From: JAJFFW01 sp039187035
GTDB lineage: Bacteria > Pseudomonadota > Alphaproteobacteria > Caulobacterales > Parvularculaceae
Assembly: GCA_039187035.1 (NCBI GenBank)
Contig: JBCCZS010000001.1
Location: 1 to 64,000 of the forward strand
Length of the DNA stretch: 64,000 bases
Direction: 5' to 3'
The notes beneath the pieces are model-generated. The model was given only the letters and a program-made list of their open reading frames with translations, was not told the origin of the DNA and ran no database searches. Made by a program: the position numbers and the translations under genes. Below, piece by piece: positions 16,927 to 23,882 of the stretch. The first letter of the stretch is position 1. Each line of letters starts with the position of its first letter.

Positions 16927-18150
16927 ATGATGGAAAGACGCGTTCTGCTGACGTCTGCTGCTGCGACCGTTGCGGCGGCCCTTACGGCGACCATGCAACC
17001 GCTGCCTGTGCGGGCGCAATCGCCGCTTCGTCCCAAGGGGTATTTGAGAACGAATTGGAGCAAGGACCCGTTCGCCTTCGGCTCCTACTCGTACACCGCC
17101 AAGGGATCGAGCATGCGCGATCGGCGCCGGCTCGCCGCGCCGATAGATGATAAGGTCTACTTCGCCGGCGAAGCTTGCCACCCGGACTACAACTCAACCG
17201 TACACGCAGCTTATGAGAGCGGCGTTATGGCCGGCGAGGCCGTCGAAAAGACGGGCAAAGAACGCATCGCCGTCATCGGCGCCGGCATGAGCGGCCTTGC
17301 GGCCGCCAGCCGCTTGGCCGGCGCCGGCCGATCGGTCACCGTATTTGAGGCGCGCGACCGCATTGGCGGGCGCGTTTGGACCAATGCCGACCTCGGGACG
17401 CCGCTCGATCTCGGCGCGAGTTGGATTCATGGCGTCAGGAAAAACCCGTTAACCGCGCTTTCCGATCGCCTTGACGTCGCGCGCGTCGCAACCGACGACA
17501 GTTCCGTCATTCGCGGGAACGGCGGATCACGGCTCAGATCGTCACCGTCCTGGATGCGGGGGATTGAAACCCAACTTAGTGCCGGTACGGAGCTATCCAC
17601 GCTCAATCTGCTCGCCTACGCGCTGCAGTCGGACTATGGCGGCGAGGACGTCATTTTTCCCGGAGGGTATTCGGCGCTTTTCAAAGGCCTCGCCGGACCT
17701 TACGTCGTCAAGACGAATAGCGCCGTCACATCCGTGTCCATCGACGACGCGGGGGTCACGTTGGCGGTCGGGGACGAGGCCGCGGCGTTCGACGCGGTTG
17801 TCGTCACGCTGCCGTTGGGCGTCCTGAAGCGCGAAACCGTCCGCTTCATCCCACCGTTGCCGGAGGAGAAGCGGACTGCGATCGAGCGGCTGGGCTTCGG
17901 CCTGTTGGACAAACTCTACCTGCAATTCGAAACGGTCTTCTGGGATAAGAGCCCGACTTGGATCGAACTGCCTGAAACGCGTTTGCCGCGCGGTCAGTTC
18001 AATCAATGGCTCAACATTTATAAATATACAGGAGCGCCGATCATCGCGGCGTTCAACGGCGCCTCTCCGGCTCGCGACCTGGCGACGCTTGATGATGACG
18101 CGCTCTTATCGCGCGCACTGACCGCCCTCCAGCGCGCCTACCCAAGCTAG
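16927..18150 (+). CDS. Flavin amine oxidase with circularly permuted domain order
   Basis: 407 residues with an N-terminal export signal (RRVLLTSAAATVAAALTA, cleavage near residue 30). Amine oxidases normally start with the FAD dinucleotide motif and end with a segment that closes the flavin pocket. Here the closing segment comes first: RTNWSKDPFAFGSYSY, RRLAAPIDDKVYFAGEAC and STVHAAYESGVMAGEAV at about 41-106. The usual N-terminus follows: IAVIGAGMSGLAAASRLAGAG (114-134), EARDRIGGRVW and LDLGASWIHGV. The body then runs to FNGASPARDLATL and LQRAYPS, where a normal enzyme would continue into the segment now at the front. Nothing is duplicated or missing, as expected for a circular permutation. 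Probable role: periplasmic oxidation of an amine or polyamine. Divergent from the two-component system, 80 bp before mipA. Confidence 0.8.
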   Translation: MMERRVLLTSAAATVAAALTATMQPLPVRAQSPLRPKGYLRTNWSKDPFAFGSYSYTAKGSSMRDRRRLAAPIDDKVYFAGEACHPDYNSTVHAAYESGVMAGEAVEKTGKERIAVIGAGMSGLAAASRLAGAGRSVTVFEARDRIGGRVWTNADLGTPLDLGASWIHGVRKNPLTALSDRLDVARVATDDSSVIRGNGGSRLRSSPSWMRGIETQLSAGTELSTLNLLAYALQSDYGGEDVIFPGGYSALFKGLAGPYVVKTNSAVTSVSIDDAGVTLAVGDEAAAFDAVVVTLPLGVLKRETVRFIPPLPEEKRTAIERLGFGLLDKLYLQFETVFWDKSPTWIELPETRLPRGQFNQWLNIYKYTGAPIIAAFNGASPARDLATLDDDALLSRALTALQRAYPS

Positions 18151-18230
18151 GCGCTTCGAAACCGCGGACGTCGCCGGCTTTCACCGTGACGCGGCGCAGT
18201 CCGACGATCGTCAACTAAGTAACGGGTTCA

Positions 18231-19151
18231 ATGATGACATCTATCTCGAAGAAATACCGCCGGTCATGGGCGTTTCGATACGGGGTCCTTGCGACGTTTT
18301 TCGTGGCGGCCCCGTTCGGGGCGGCGGCGCAGGACAATCGGCAAATCCCCGGTTATCAGGGCGACGCCGATAGCCGTGCGGACAACGTAACGGGTAAGCC
18401 GTGGTCGTTCATTATCGGCGCCGGGTTCGGCATCGGTCCGCTTACGGACGGCTCAGGCGATACGGAACTCATTCCGTTGCCTCTCTTTAACGTGACCTAT
18501 CGGGACTTCTTTTACATCGACGCGTTGGACGGGATCGGGATCAGCCCGGTCAGCACCGAAACGACGTTCGTCTCCATAGACGCCAACTTTGCGACGTCGC
18601 GGTCCGCCGATGACGACCGCAACAGTTTCCTCAACGACGGCGATTTCGAGCGCTTCGCCGGTCTCGGCGATGTAGACGGCGACGTCGCGATTGAAGTCTA
18701 CGCGTCGCATCTGTTCTTTGATGTCGTCGAAGCGTCGATTTCGGCAACGCGCGAATTTGGCGACGTCGACGGCTGGCAAGTCGCCGCCGGCCTCGCGTCC
18801 GGGGTCGAGATCGGCTCGGGGCTGTTTGTCGGCGTCGAGGCGTCGACGACGTGGTCGAGCGGCAATTACTCGCGTGCGTTCTTCGGCGTCACGCAGGCGC
18901 AGGCGGACGATCGACTGGCCGTCGCCGCGATTAATCCGGCGGTCGAGCCGTATGGCGTGTTCAACGCCGGCGCCGGTTTGACCGACGTGTCGGTCGGCGT
19001 CGGGGCCTTCAAAGCGTTCGGCCAAAACGATCGGTTCTTTGCGACGCTGGAGGCCGGGTATTCGTTCGCCCTCGGGGATTTGCGCGACAGCCCGATCACG
19101 GAACGGACGATTACGCCGGGCGGATCGTTCTCCTTAGGTTGGCGGTTTTAA
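18231..19151 (+). CDS. MipA/OmpV family outer-membrane protein
   Basis: 306 residues with a signal peptide ending near GAAAQ (about residue 35). Typical MipA/OmpV features are the early WSFIIGAGFGIGPLTDGS and ELIPLPLFNVTYRDFFYID strands, the acidic turns, and the C-terminal strand GGSFSLGWRF ending in Phe. Family members are 10-12-stranded outer-membrane barrels, some scaffolding murein enzymes, others induced by antibiotics or salt through two-component systems. It follows the permuted amine oxidase by 80 bp on the same strand and may share its promoter. ATG 18231 or 18234 (MM) are equivalent starts. Confidence 0.82.
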   Translation: MMTSISKKYRRSWAFRYGVLATFFVAAPFGAAAQDNRQIPGYQGDADSRADNVTGKPWSFIIGAGFGIGPLTDGSGDTELIPLPLFNVTYRDFFYIDALDGIGISPVSTETTFVSIDANFATSRSADDDRNSFLNDGDFERFAGLGDVDGDVAIEVYASHLFFDVVEASISATREFGDVDGWQVAAGLASGVEIGSGLFVGVEASTTWSSGNYSRAFFGVTQAQADDRLAVAAINPAVEPYGVFNAGAGLTDVSVGVGAFKAFGQNDRFFATLEAGYSFALGDLRDSPITERTITPGGSFSLGWRF

Positions 19152-19452
19152 CGACCGCGCAATGAAGCGCGCGTGCGGCGGCGCTCGCCGCCAGGGGCGA
19201 CGGCGCGGGACGTAACGGCAAAGCGAACAAACGCGTCTCGGATCCGATTTGGCGGATCCGCCTTCCGACAGCGCCCGTCGCATGGTTACATACCGCGAGG
19301 TCGCCCCGCTGGGGTTTCATCAGCCCCCCGCCGGAAAAGAAAAACAACCATGGGATCGACACCCGCGCGCTTGCGGATTGACAACCGGTCCGCACGGCGG
19401 CTCTGGCTTGCCGCGCAAGGGCTCGCCGAGACGCCGACCGGCGCGTTCAATT
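19152..19452. other. Convergent intergenic gap with small dyads
   Basis: 301 bp between converging genes. GGCGGC-GCTC-GCCGCC at 19177-19192 is a 6-bp hairpin 25 nt after the mipA stop and may help termination. GGCGGATCCGCC at 19251-19262 is a 12-bp palindrome. No gene supported. Confidence 0.4.
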
Positions 19453-21945
19453 CTATTCGGGAATTACGACCGCCGCGCTCCGGCAGATTTCTTGAACTTC
19501 TGCGGGCGTCGGCGCGTCCCCGACCGCAATATGGTTTGGTCGATAAGCTTCATAACCCTGGAATTCTTCGGTTTTGCGCGTTCGCGCGCAGACCCCGCCG
19601 CAGGCTTTGTGCGTCGTCGCTTCGATGACCTCCATCTCGCCGGGGCCCCGCCAGAACAGAAACATGACCACGTGGTTGCCGGCTTTATTCAAGACGTCGC
19701 CGGGTTGGAGTTCGTCAAAGCTGATTTGCGTCGATGCGCTCGGAATGCTCCGCGTCGTGTATCGGGCGGCGCCGCCCCACGCGCGGGACACGAAACCCGA
19801 ACAGTCGACGCCGGCGGCGTAGATGGAATTCACCGCCGATTTGGCATCGTAAATAATGATCTTTGTACAAACGTCGCCCGCGGGGCGCCCGGCGGCGATC
19901 TTTTCAACGAATTGCCATGGCCAGTCGCTGCCGGCCCAAACGTACGGCGCGCTCGAGACTTCCTCGCCGACGCGGCCGGAAAGCCGGCTCGGCCGGCTCC
20001 AAAACGCAAGATTATGATTGCCGCGCGACGCGCAGGCGGACGTCACCGTCGACTGTTCGCCGTAATGGAACGCCGTCTCCGGTTCGTAATTCGCGGGCTT
20101 CAACTCGTATTTGAGGTTGAGGTAGGTGCAGGCGTTTCGGACGACGGATCGCCGGTCGATCGCTTCGCCGGCCGAAACGCGGACGAAGGCTTGTTTGAGC
20201 GCCGCCGCATAGGTTTCGGCTTCGCCGATTTCAGGGCCGGTCTCAGGGCCGGTCTCAGGGCCGGTCTCAGGGCCGGTCTCAGGTTCGGCTGAAGTTTCGA
20301 CTGCCGGCCCGCTCTCGGCTTCAGCGGCGTCGTCGGGAAGGTCAAGGGCGGGGGACGCGGGGGTGGCGATCTCGTCGCTTGCCGGGTCGTCAATCGAGGC
20401 CGCCGCCGCCCGCCCGTCGGCGATGTCGTTCGACCCCGAAGCGATTTGGGCGTTATCGTCCGTAGACGCCGGGTCGCCGCCGGCGCTGGTATCGTCTTCG
20501 TTCGACGCGGCCGGCGGCGCTTCCTCGTCCGGCCCGGCCGGCAACGCCTCCTCTTCCGGCGGCCGCGCTTCCTCCGCCGGTGCGGGCGGCGTTTCGTCCT
20601 CGGCGGCCGCGCCCTCGGTCGCTTCGTCCGTCGGCGTGCTTGCGGGCGCGTCGTCGGCAGGTTCGCTTGCCGGCGCGGGCTGCTCGCCGCCGGCCTCGGT
20701 CTCGTCGTCGTCTCGTTGCGGCAGCGGCGGCCTCTCGGGCAGCGTCTCGATAAAATCCGGGTACGCCGCAGCGGCCAGATCCGCCGGTTTTTGTTCGTCG
20801 CGCAGTTGTTCGGTCAGAAAGACGCCGACGGTGTCGCGGGCCGTTCTTACGCGCCACTGCCATTGACCTTTCGGCCGCAATTTGACGAGCGACACGTCGT
20901 TCCGGCGCACAAAAATAGAAACGACGTCGCCGTTCGGCATAACGGTCGTGCTCTGGCGCGGCGTGCATACGCTGGACCGCGGGACGTAAAAGAGTTCCAC
21001 CTCGTCGACGGCGTTCGCCGGCGCTTTGATGATCGTTTCGTCGGAACGGAACGCTTTCGCCCGCCGAAGTTCTTCCGTCATCGACAGAAATATGTCGCCG
21101 GATTCAATGACCGCAGCGAGGCGAACGACGGCGATGGGGCGGCGCGCATGAACGACGGCTTCGGCGACGTCTCCGGAGGGAAGGGGGCGCGTCAACTCAA
21201 GGAAGCGACCGTCCTTGATCGCGTAATCGACGCGCGCGACGCCGCCGTCCGGGGTCGACGCGGAAACGGAGCCTGTCGGCGGCTGCGTACCGCCGATCTC
21301 GGCGTCGGCCATCGCGTCCCCGGCGGCCGTTAGCGGCGCATAGCCGCGGCTTTCGAGTGACGCGACGACGGCGTCCGGCAGGTCGTCGGCGTTTTCATAG
21401 TATGCGCCTTGTGCGCTCGTCTCGCCGCCGAACGAGACGCGTCTGAGGCGGTCGCCGCGTCCCGTCAGACTGCGCTCGGCGATTAAGAGATCGCCGTCGT
21501 GCGCGACGGCCGCAATGACGTCGAAGCCTTCCGACCGCTGCAACGGGGAGACGGACGTCACCCTGTCTTCAGTGGGCGAATAAATCAGCAGGCGGTCGGC
21601 GCTCGTGTCGATGATTGCGATCCGGTCCGCGTCAAGCGCCTCTATTCCGAACGGACAATTAAACCCGATCTCGTCGGCGTCGCCGGCGATATCAAAAGCG
21701 GCGACGCCGTCCTCGCCCGCGCCGAACCCGAAAAAGCCGCCCGTTCGCGTATCGTCGTCCGTCTCGCCCGCCGTCGACGGCGCCTGCCCGTCGCCTGCAT
21801 TGGCGGCGTCCGCATCGCCGCTCGCTTCTTGGCTCGCGATCGACGTTTCGATCTGCGTTAGAACCCTGTGCTCGGATACGACCGAACAATAGCTCAAACT
21901 GAACGCCGCCGCGCCGATAACCAAAAGGACCAGAAGAAACCGCAT
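19453..21945 (-). CDS. Large exported NlpC/P60 protein with acidic disordered linker
   Basis: 830 residues from ATG 21945, preferred over 21951 because GGGG at 21953-21956 is then 7 nt away. A hydrophobic N-terminus (MRFLLVLLVIGAAAFSLSY) exports or anchors it; the following Cys lacks a proper lipobox. Residues about 75-370 look like repeated beta strands (FGIEALDADRIAIIDTSADRLLIYS), possibly a propeller. About 390-560 is a Pro/Ala/Glu/Asp-rich linker with a GPET repeat. The C-terminal domain is NlpC/P60-like: nucleophile Cys715 in GVDCSGFVSRAWG, LQPGDVLNKAGNHVVMF with His758, then an acidic position. NlpC/P60 enzymes cut peptide bonds in murein stems. The propeller-linker-hydrolase arrangement is not one I can name, so murein cleavage is inferred from the last domain only. 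Confidence 0.72.
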   Translation of the reverse strand: MRFLLVLLVIGAAAFSLSYCSVVSEHRVLTQIETSIASQEASGDADAANAGDGQAPSTAGETDDDTRTGGFFGFGAGEDGVAAFDIAGDADEIGFNCPFGIEALDADRIAIIDTSADRLLIYSPTEDRVTSVSPLQRSEGFDVIAAVAHDGDLLIAERSLTGRGDRLRRVSFGGETSAQGAYYENADDLPDAVVASLESRGYAPLTAAGDAMADAEIGGTQPPTGSVSASTPDGGVARVDYAIKDGRFLELTRPLPSGDVAEAVVHARRPIAVVRLAAVIESGDIFLSMTEELRRAKAFRSDETIIKAPANAVDEVELFYVPRSSVCTPRQSTTVMPNGDVVSIFVRRNDVSLVKLRPKGQWQWRVRTARDTVGVFLTEQLRDEQKPADLAAAAYPDFIETLPERPPLPQRDDDETEAGGEQPAPASEPADDAPASTPTDEATEGAAAEDETPPAPAEEARPPEEEALPAGPDEEAPPAASNEDDTSAGGDPASTDDNAQIASGSNDIADGRAAAASIDDPASDEIATPASPALDLPDDAAEAESGPAVETSAEPETGPETGPETGPETGPEIGEAETYAAALKQAFVRVSAGEAIDRRSVVRNACTYLNLKYELKPANYEPETAFHYGEQSTVTSACASRGNHNLAFWSRPSRLSGRVGEEVSSAPYVWAGSDWPWQFVEKIAAGRPAGDVCTKIIIYDAKSAVNSIYAAGVDCSGFVSRAWGGAARYTTRSIPSASTQISFDELQPGDVLNKAGNHVVMFLFWRGPGEMEVIEATTHKACGGVCARTRKTEEFQGYEAYRPNHIAVGDAPTPAEVQEICRSAAVVIPE
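20231..20284. repeat. 12-bp in-frame tandem repeat (GPET units)
   Basis: Four exact copies of TCAGGGCCGGTC (starting 20231, 20243, 20255, 20267) plus a partial fifth copy. On the minus strand this encodes the repeated Gly-Pro-Glu-Thr of the NlpC/P60 protein's linker. The 12-bp unit keeps the frame, so copy number could change linker length without breaking the gene. Confidence 0.9.
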
Positions 21946-22245
21946 TTCCATACCCCAGACGGACGAGCGTCCGCCTCACGATCGGATCGGTCAGGCGGTG
22001 GCCGCGACAATTTCGTTTAAGAGACTACCAGCTTAGGTGCAAAGCGGAAGGCCGGGCCCCAATTGCGGTGCGCCGGCGCCGACGCGTTTTGTGTCAAAAG
22101 CCCTTTGCACAGTCCGCGTCCGCTCCGGCTAGCCGCAACGGCGGCGCCCCGATCGCGCGCGCGTACAACGCTCGGTTATTGATTTTCCTCCGTATTCGGC
22201 GGACCCTCCGGTCAAGCGCGAGAAAGCGCGATGGAGGAACCAGCC

Positions 22246-23511
22246 ATGCCCGACGCCCGCATCGACCGCCTTCGTTCGCTCTGCACCGACCAGGGCGTCG
22301 ACGCCTTGGTTTTGACCGATCCCCATAATGTCCGATACGCGACGGGCTACCACTCCGTTCTTGAGCGGTGGACGCTGCGCGAACCGTTGAGCGCGGCCAT
22401 CGTGCCCGCCGACGCGGCCGCGCCGGTGCAACTCGTCATTCCCGAAGCGAACGTCGCCATTCTCGCCGTCCTCGCCGACCAGGGCGCGCCGACGCGCGAA
22501 GACGAGATCCGCACGTTCGACATGCTGAACTTTTGCGACGTCGCCCGTGCGGCCGACCCGCACGCTGCGGCCAGCGCCATCGGCGAGGCCGCGGCCGCGC
22601 TTTTCGCGGAGAAAGTGCGCGGCGCCTGCCGTGCCGACATCGTCGCCGCGGTCGCGGCCGCGTTGGCCGACCACGGTTTGGCCGGCGCGCGCCTCGGGGT
22701 CGACGACTTGCGCATGGGCGCGAAAGTCGCCGACGCGGCGTCCGGTCCGGCGATCGTCGACGCCTACGATCCGTTGATCGTCGCACGCATGGTCAAAACG
22801 CCGGACGAGCACGCGGCGTTCCGACGCGTCGGCGCGCAGGGCGACGCGGCCGTCGCGTTCGCCGCCGAACAACTCGAACCCGGCGTAACGTGGGACGAGG
22901 TGCAATACCGCATCGCTGATTTTATGGTGCGGCGCGACATCATTCCCGTGGACGAGGGGGCGGTTCTGTTCGGCGGCGCCTTCCGCGGCGCTTTCATGCC
23001 GGAATTATTCCGTACACGGTGCGATCGACCGCTCGCCGACGGTGACATCGTCATCCTGGAGACGCAAGGCGTCAGCGAGGGCTTCTGGATCGACATCAAC
23101 CGCACGGCGACCCTCGGCGCGCCGAGCGCGCCCTACCAACGTCTCCACGACATGATCCGCGACACGTTTTTGACGCTCGTCGACGCCATGAAGCCCGGCG
23201 CGCACACCGGGGACCTCTCGCGCCAAGGCTACGAGATCTTGAAGTCGAAAGGCGTTTCGGCGCCGGAGAAGTTCCTCGTCGTCGCCCACGGGGTCGGTCA
23301 TATGCCGTTGGAAATTCCGGTTCCGTTTCCCGCCTACGGACGCGCCGGCGCCGACGGCTTCGTCATCGAAAAGGACATGGTCGTCAGCCTCGACTGTCTG
23401 CATTTCGGGTCGGAGTTCGGGCCTTGCCATATGGAAAACGTGTTCATCATTTCTGACCACGGCGCGGAGTCGACATACAAAACGCCGTTGGACCTTCTCG
23501 GCCCGCGCTAA
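22246..23511 (+). CDS. M24 (Xaa-Pro peptidase/creatinase fold) protein with altered metal ligands
   Basis: 421 residues, no signal peptide, so cytosolic. Start at ATG 22246 with GGAGGA 8 nt before it; ATG 22231 lies inside that Shine-Dalgarno. Residues 1-165 form the creatinase-like domain (TDPHNVRYATGYHSVLERW) and 170-421 the pita-bread domain. Where M24 peptidases have two Asp, this protein has ILETQGVSEGFWIDINRT, giving Glu then Asp. HGVGHMPLEIP supplies the His. The usual Glu-Pro-Gly is replaced by SLDCLHFG, and the last ligand is the Glu of MENVFI. It may bind metal with swapped Glu/Asp ligands, or act without metal as creatinase does. It lies 371 bp before a TonB receptor on the same strand. 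Confidence 0.8.
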   Translation: MPDARIDRLRSLCTDQGVDALVLTDPHNVRYATGYHSVLERWTLREPLSAAIVPADAAAPVQLVIPEANVAILAVLADQGAPTREDEIRTFDMLNFCDVARAADPHAAASAIGEAAAALFAEKVRGACRADIVAAVAAALADHGLAGARLGVDDLRMGAKVADAASGPAIVDAYDPLIVARMVKTPDEHAAFRRVGAQGDAAVAFAAEQLEPGVTWDEVQYRIADFMVRRDIIPVDEGAVLFGGAFRGAFMPELFRTRCDRPLADGDIVILETQGVSEGFWIDINRTATLGAPSAPYQRLHDMIRDTFLTLVDAMKPGAHTGDLSRQGYEILKSKGVSAPEKFLVVAHGVGHMPLEIPVPFPAYGRAGADGFVIEKDMVVSLDCLHFGSEFGPCHMENVFIISDHGAESTYKTPLDLLGPR

Positions 23512-23882
23512 CGCGGCGCAGCATTTTTGCTGCGGCGCCGTTTAAGCTTGCAAGCCTTCGCAGATGTGACGGTTTGTGGTCGACTCAGTCGACCGTCAGC
23601 ACCCGTACGGTGTCTCCGAGAAGTGGTATAAATGGTTGAATTTATTTGATGTTTTGCGTCTGCGCGAAAAACAAAAAGACATGATTGTTTTTTTCTGGCC
23701 ACCGCTCCCGCGTTAGTGTTAACGTTCTAAAGTGCGTCGCTAACGCGAAGTGATCCGTGTACGCCTTCGGGCGTGTCCTGACGGTTCGTTCGGTTGCAGG
23801 CGTGCGACGAACAAGGCGCCGAAAAGGCGTTTCACGGCCGCGTCGAGGGGGCTCGGCGGGCCGTTCCTGGGAGGGAATTGTC
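23512..23882. other. Intergenic region ahead of a TonB receptor, several signals
   Basis: 371 bp without a gene. It holds a hairpin after the M24 stop (stem CGCAGCA/TGCTGCG, loop TTTT, about 23519-23536, no T tract), an AT-rich motif at 23666-23700, and an 8-bp inverted repeat CGCGTTAG/CTAACGCG at 23709-23716 and 23740-23747. The frame open from 23757 into the receptor is not used. Confidence 0.5.
23666..23700. promoter_or_regulatory. AT-rich motif shared with the 34.2-kb divergent promoter
   Basis: A run of A residues, then AGACATGATTGTTTTTTTC and TGGC. The core (23677-23699) lines up without gaps with 34203-34225 at 19 of 23 positions: AGAC, GATTGTTTTTT and TGGC agree, with four mismatches. 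Both elements stand out against very GC-rich surroundings, and both precede genes of the same presumed catabolic locus. About 185 bp upstream of the receptor start. Confidence 0.5.

Noticed and set aside
16927..18150. Reading the amine oxidase as a simply truncated pseudogene
   Set aside because: The missing C-terminal segment is present at the N-terminus behind a signal peptide, so the domain set is complete.
19251..19262. GGCGGATCCGCC palindrome as an operator
   Set aside because: Short, G/C-rich and located between converging genes, where chance dyads are common.
20231..20284. The 12-bp repeats as a CRISPR or regulatory array
   Set aside because: They are contiguous, without spacers, and in frame within a protein linker (Gly-Pro-Glu-Thr).
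20446..21333. Plus-strand frame of 295 codons opposite the NlpC/P60 gene
   Set aside because: Its translation is the complement of the Asp/Glu-rich linker, giving an Arg-rich string without domains.
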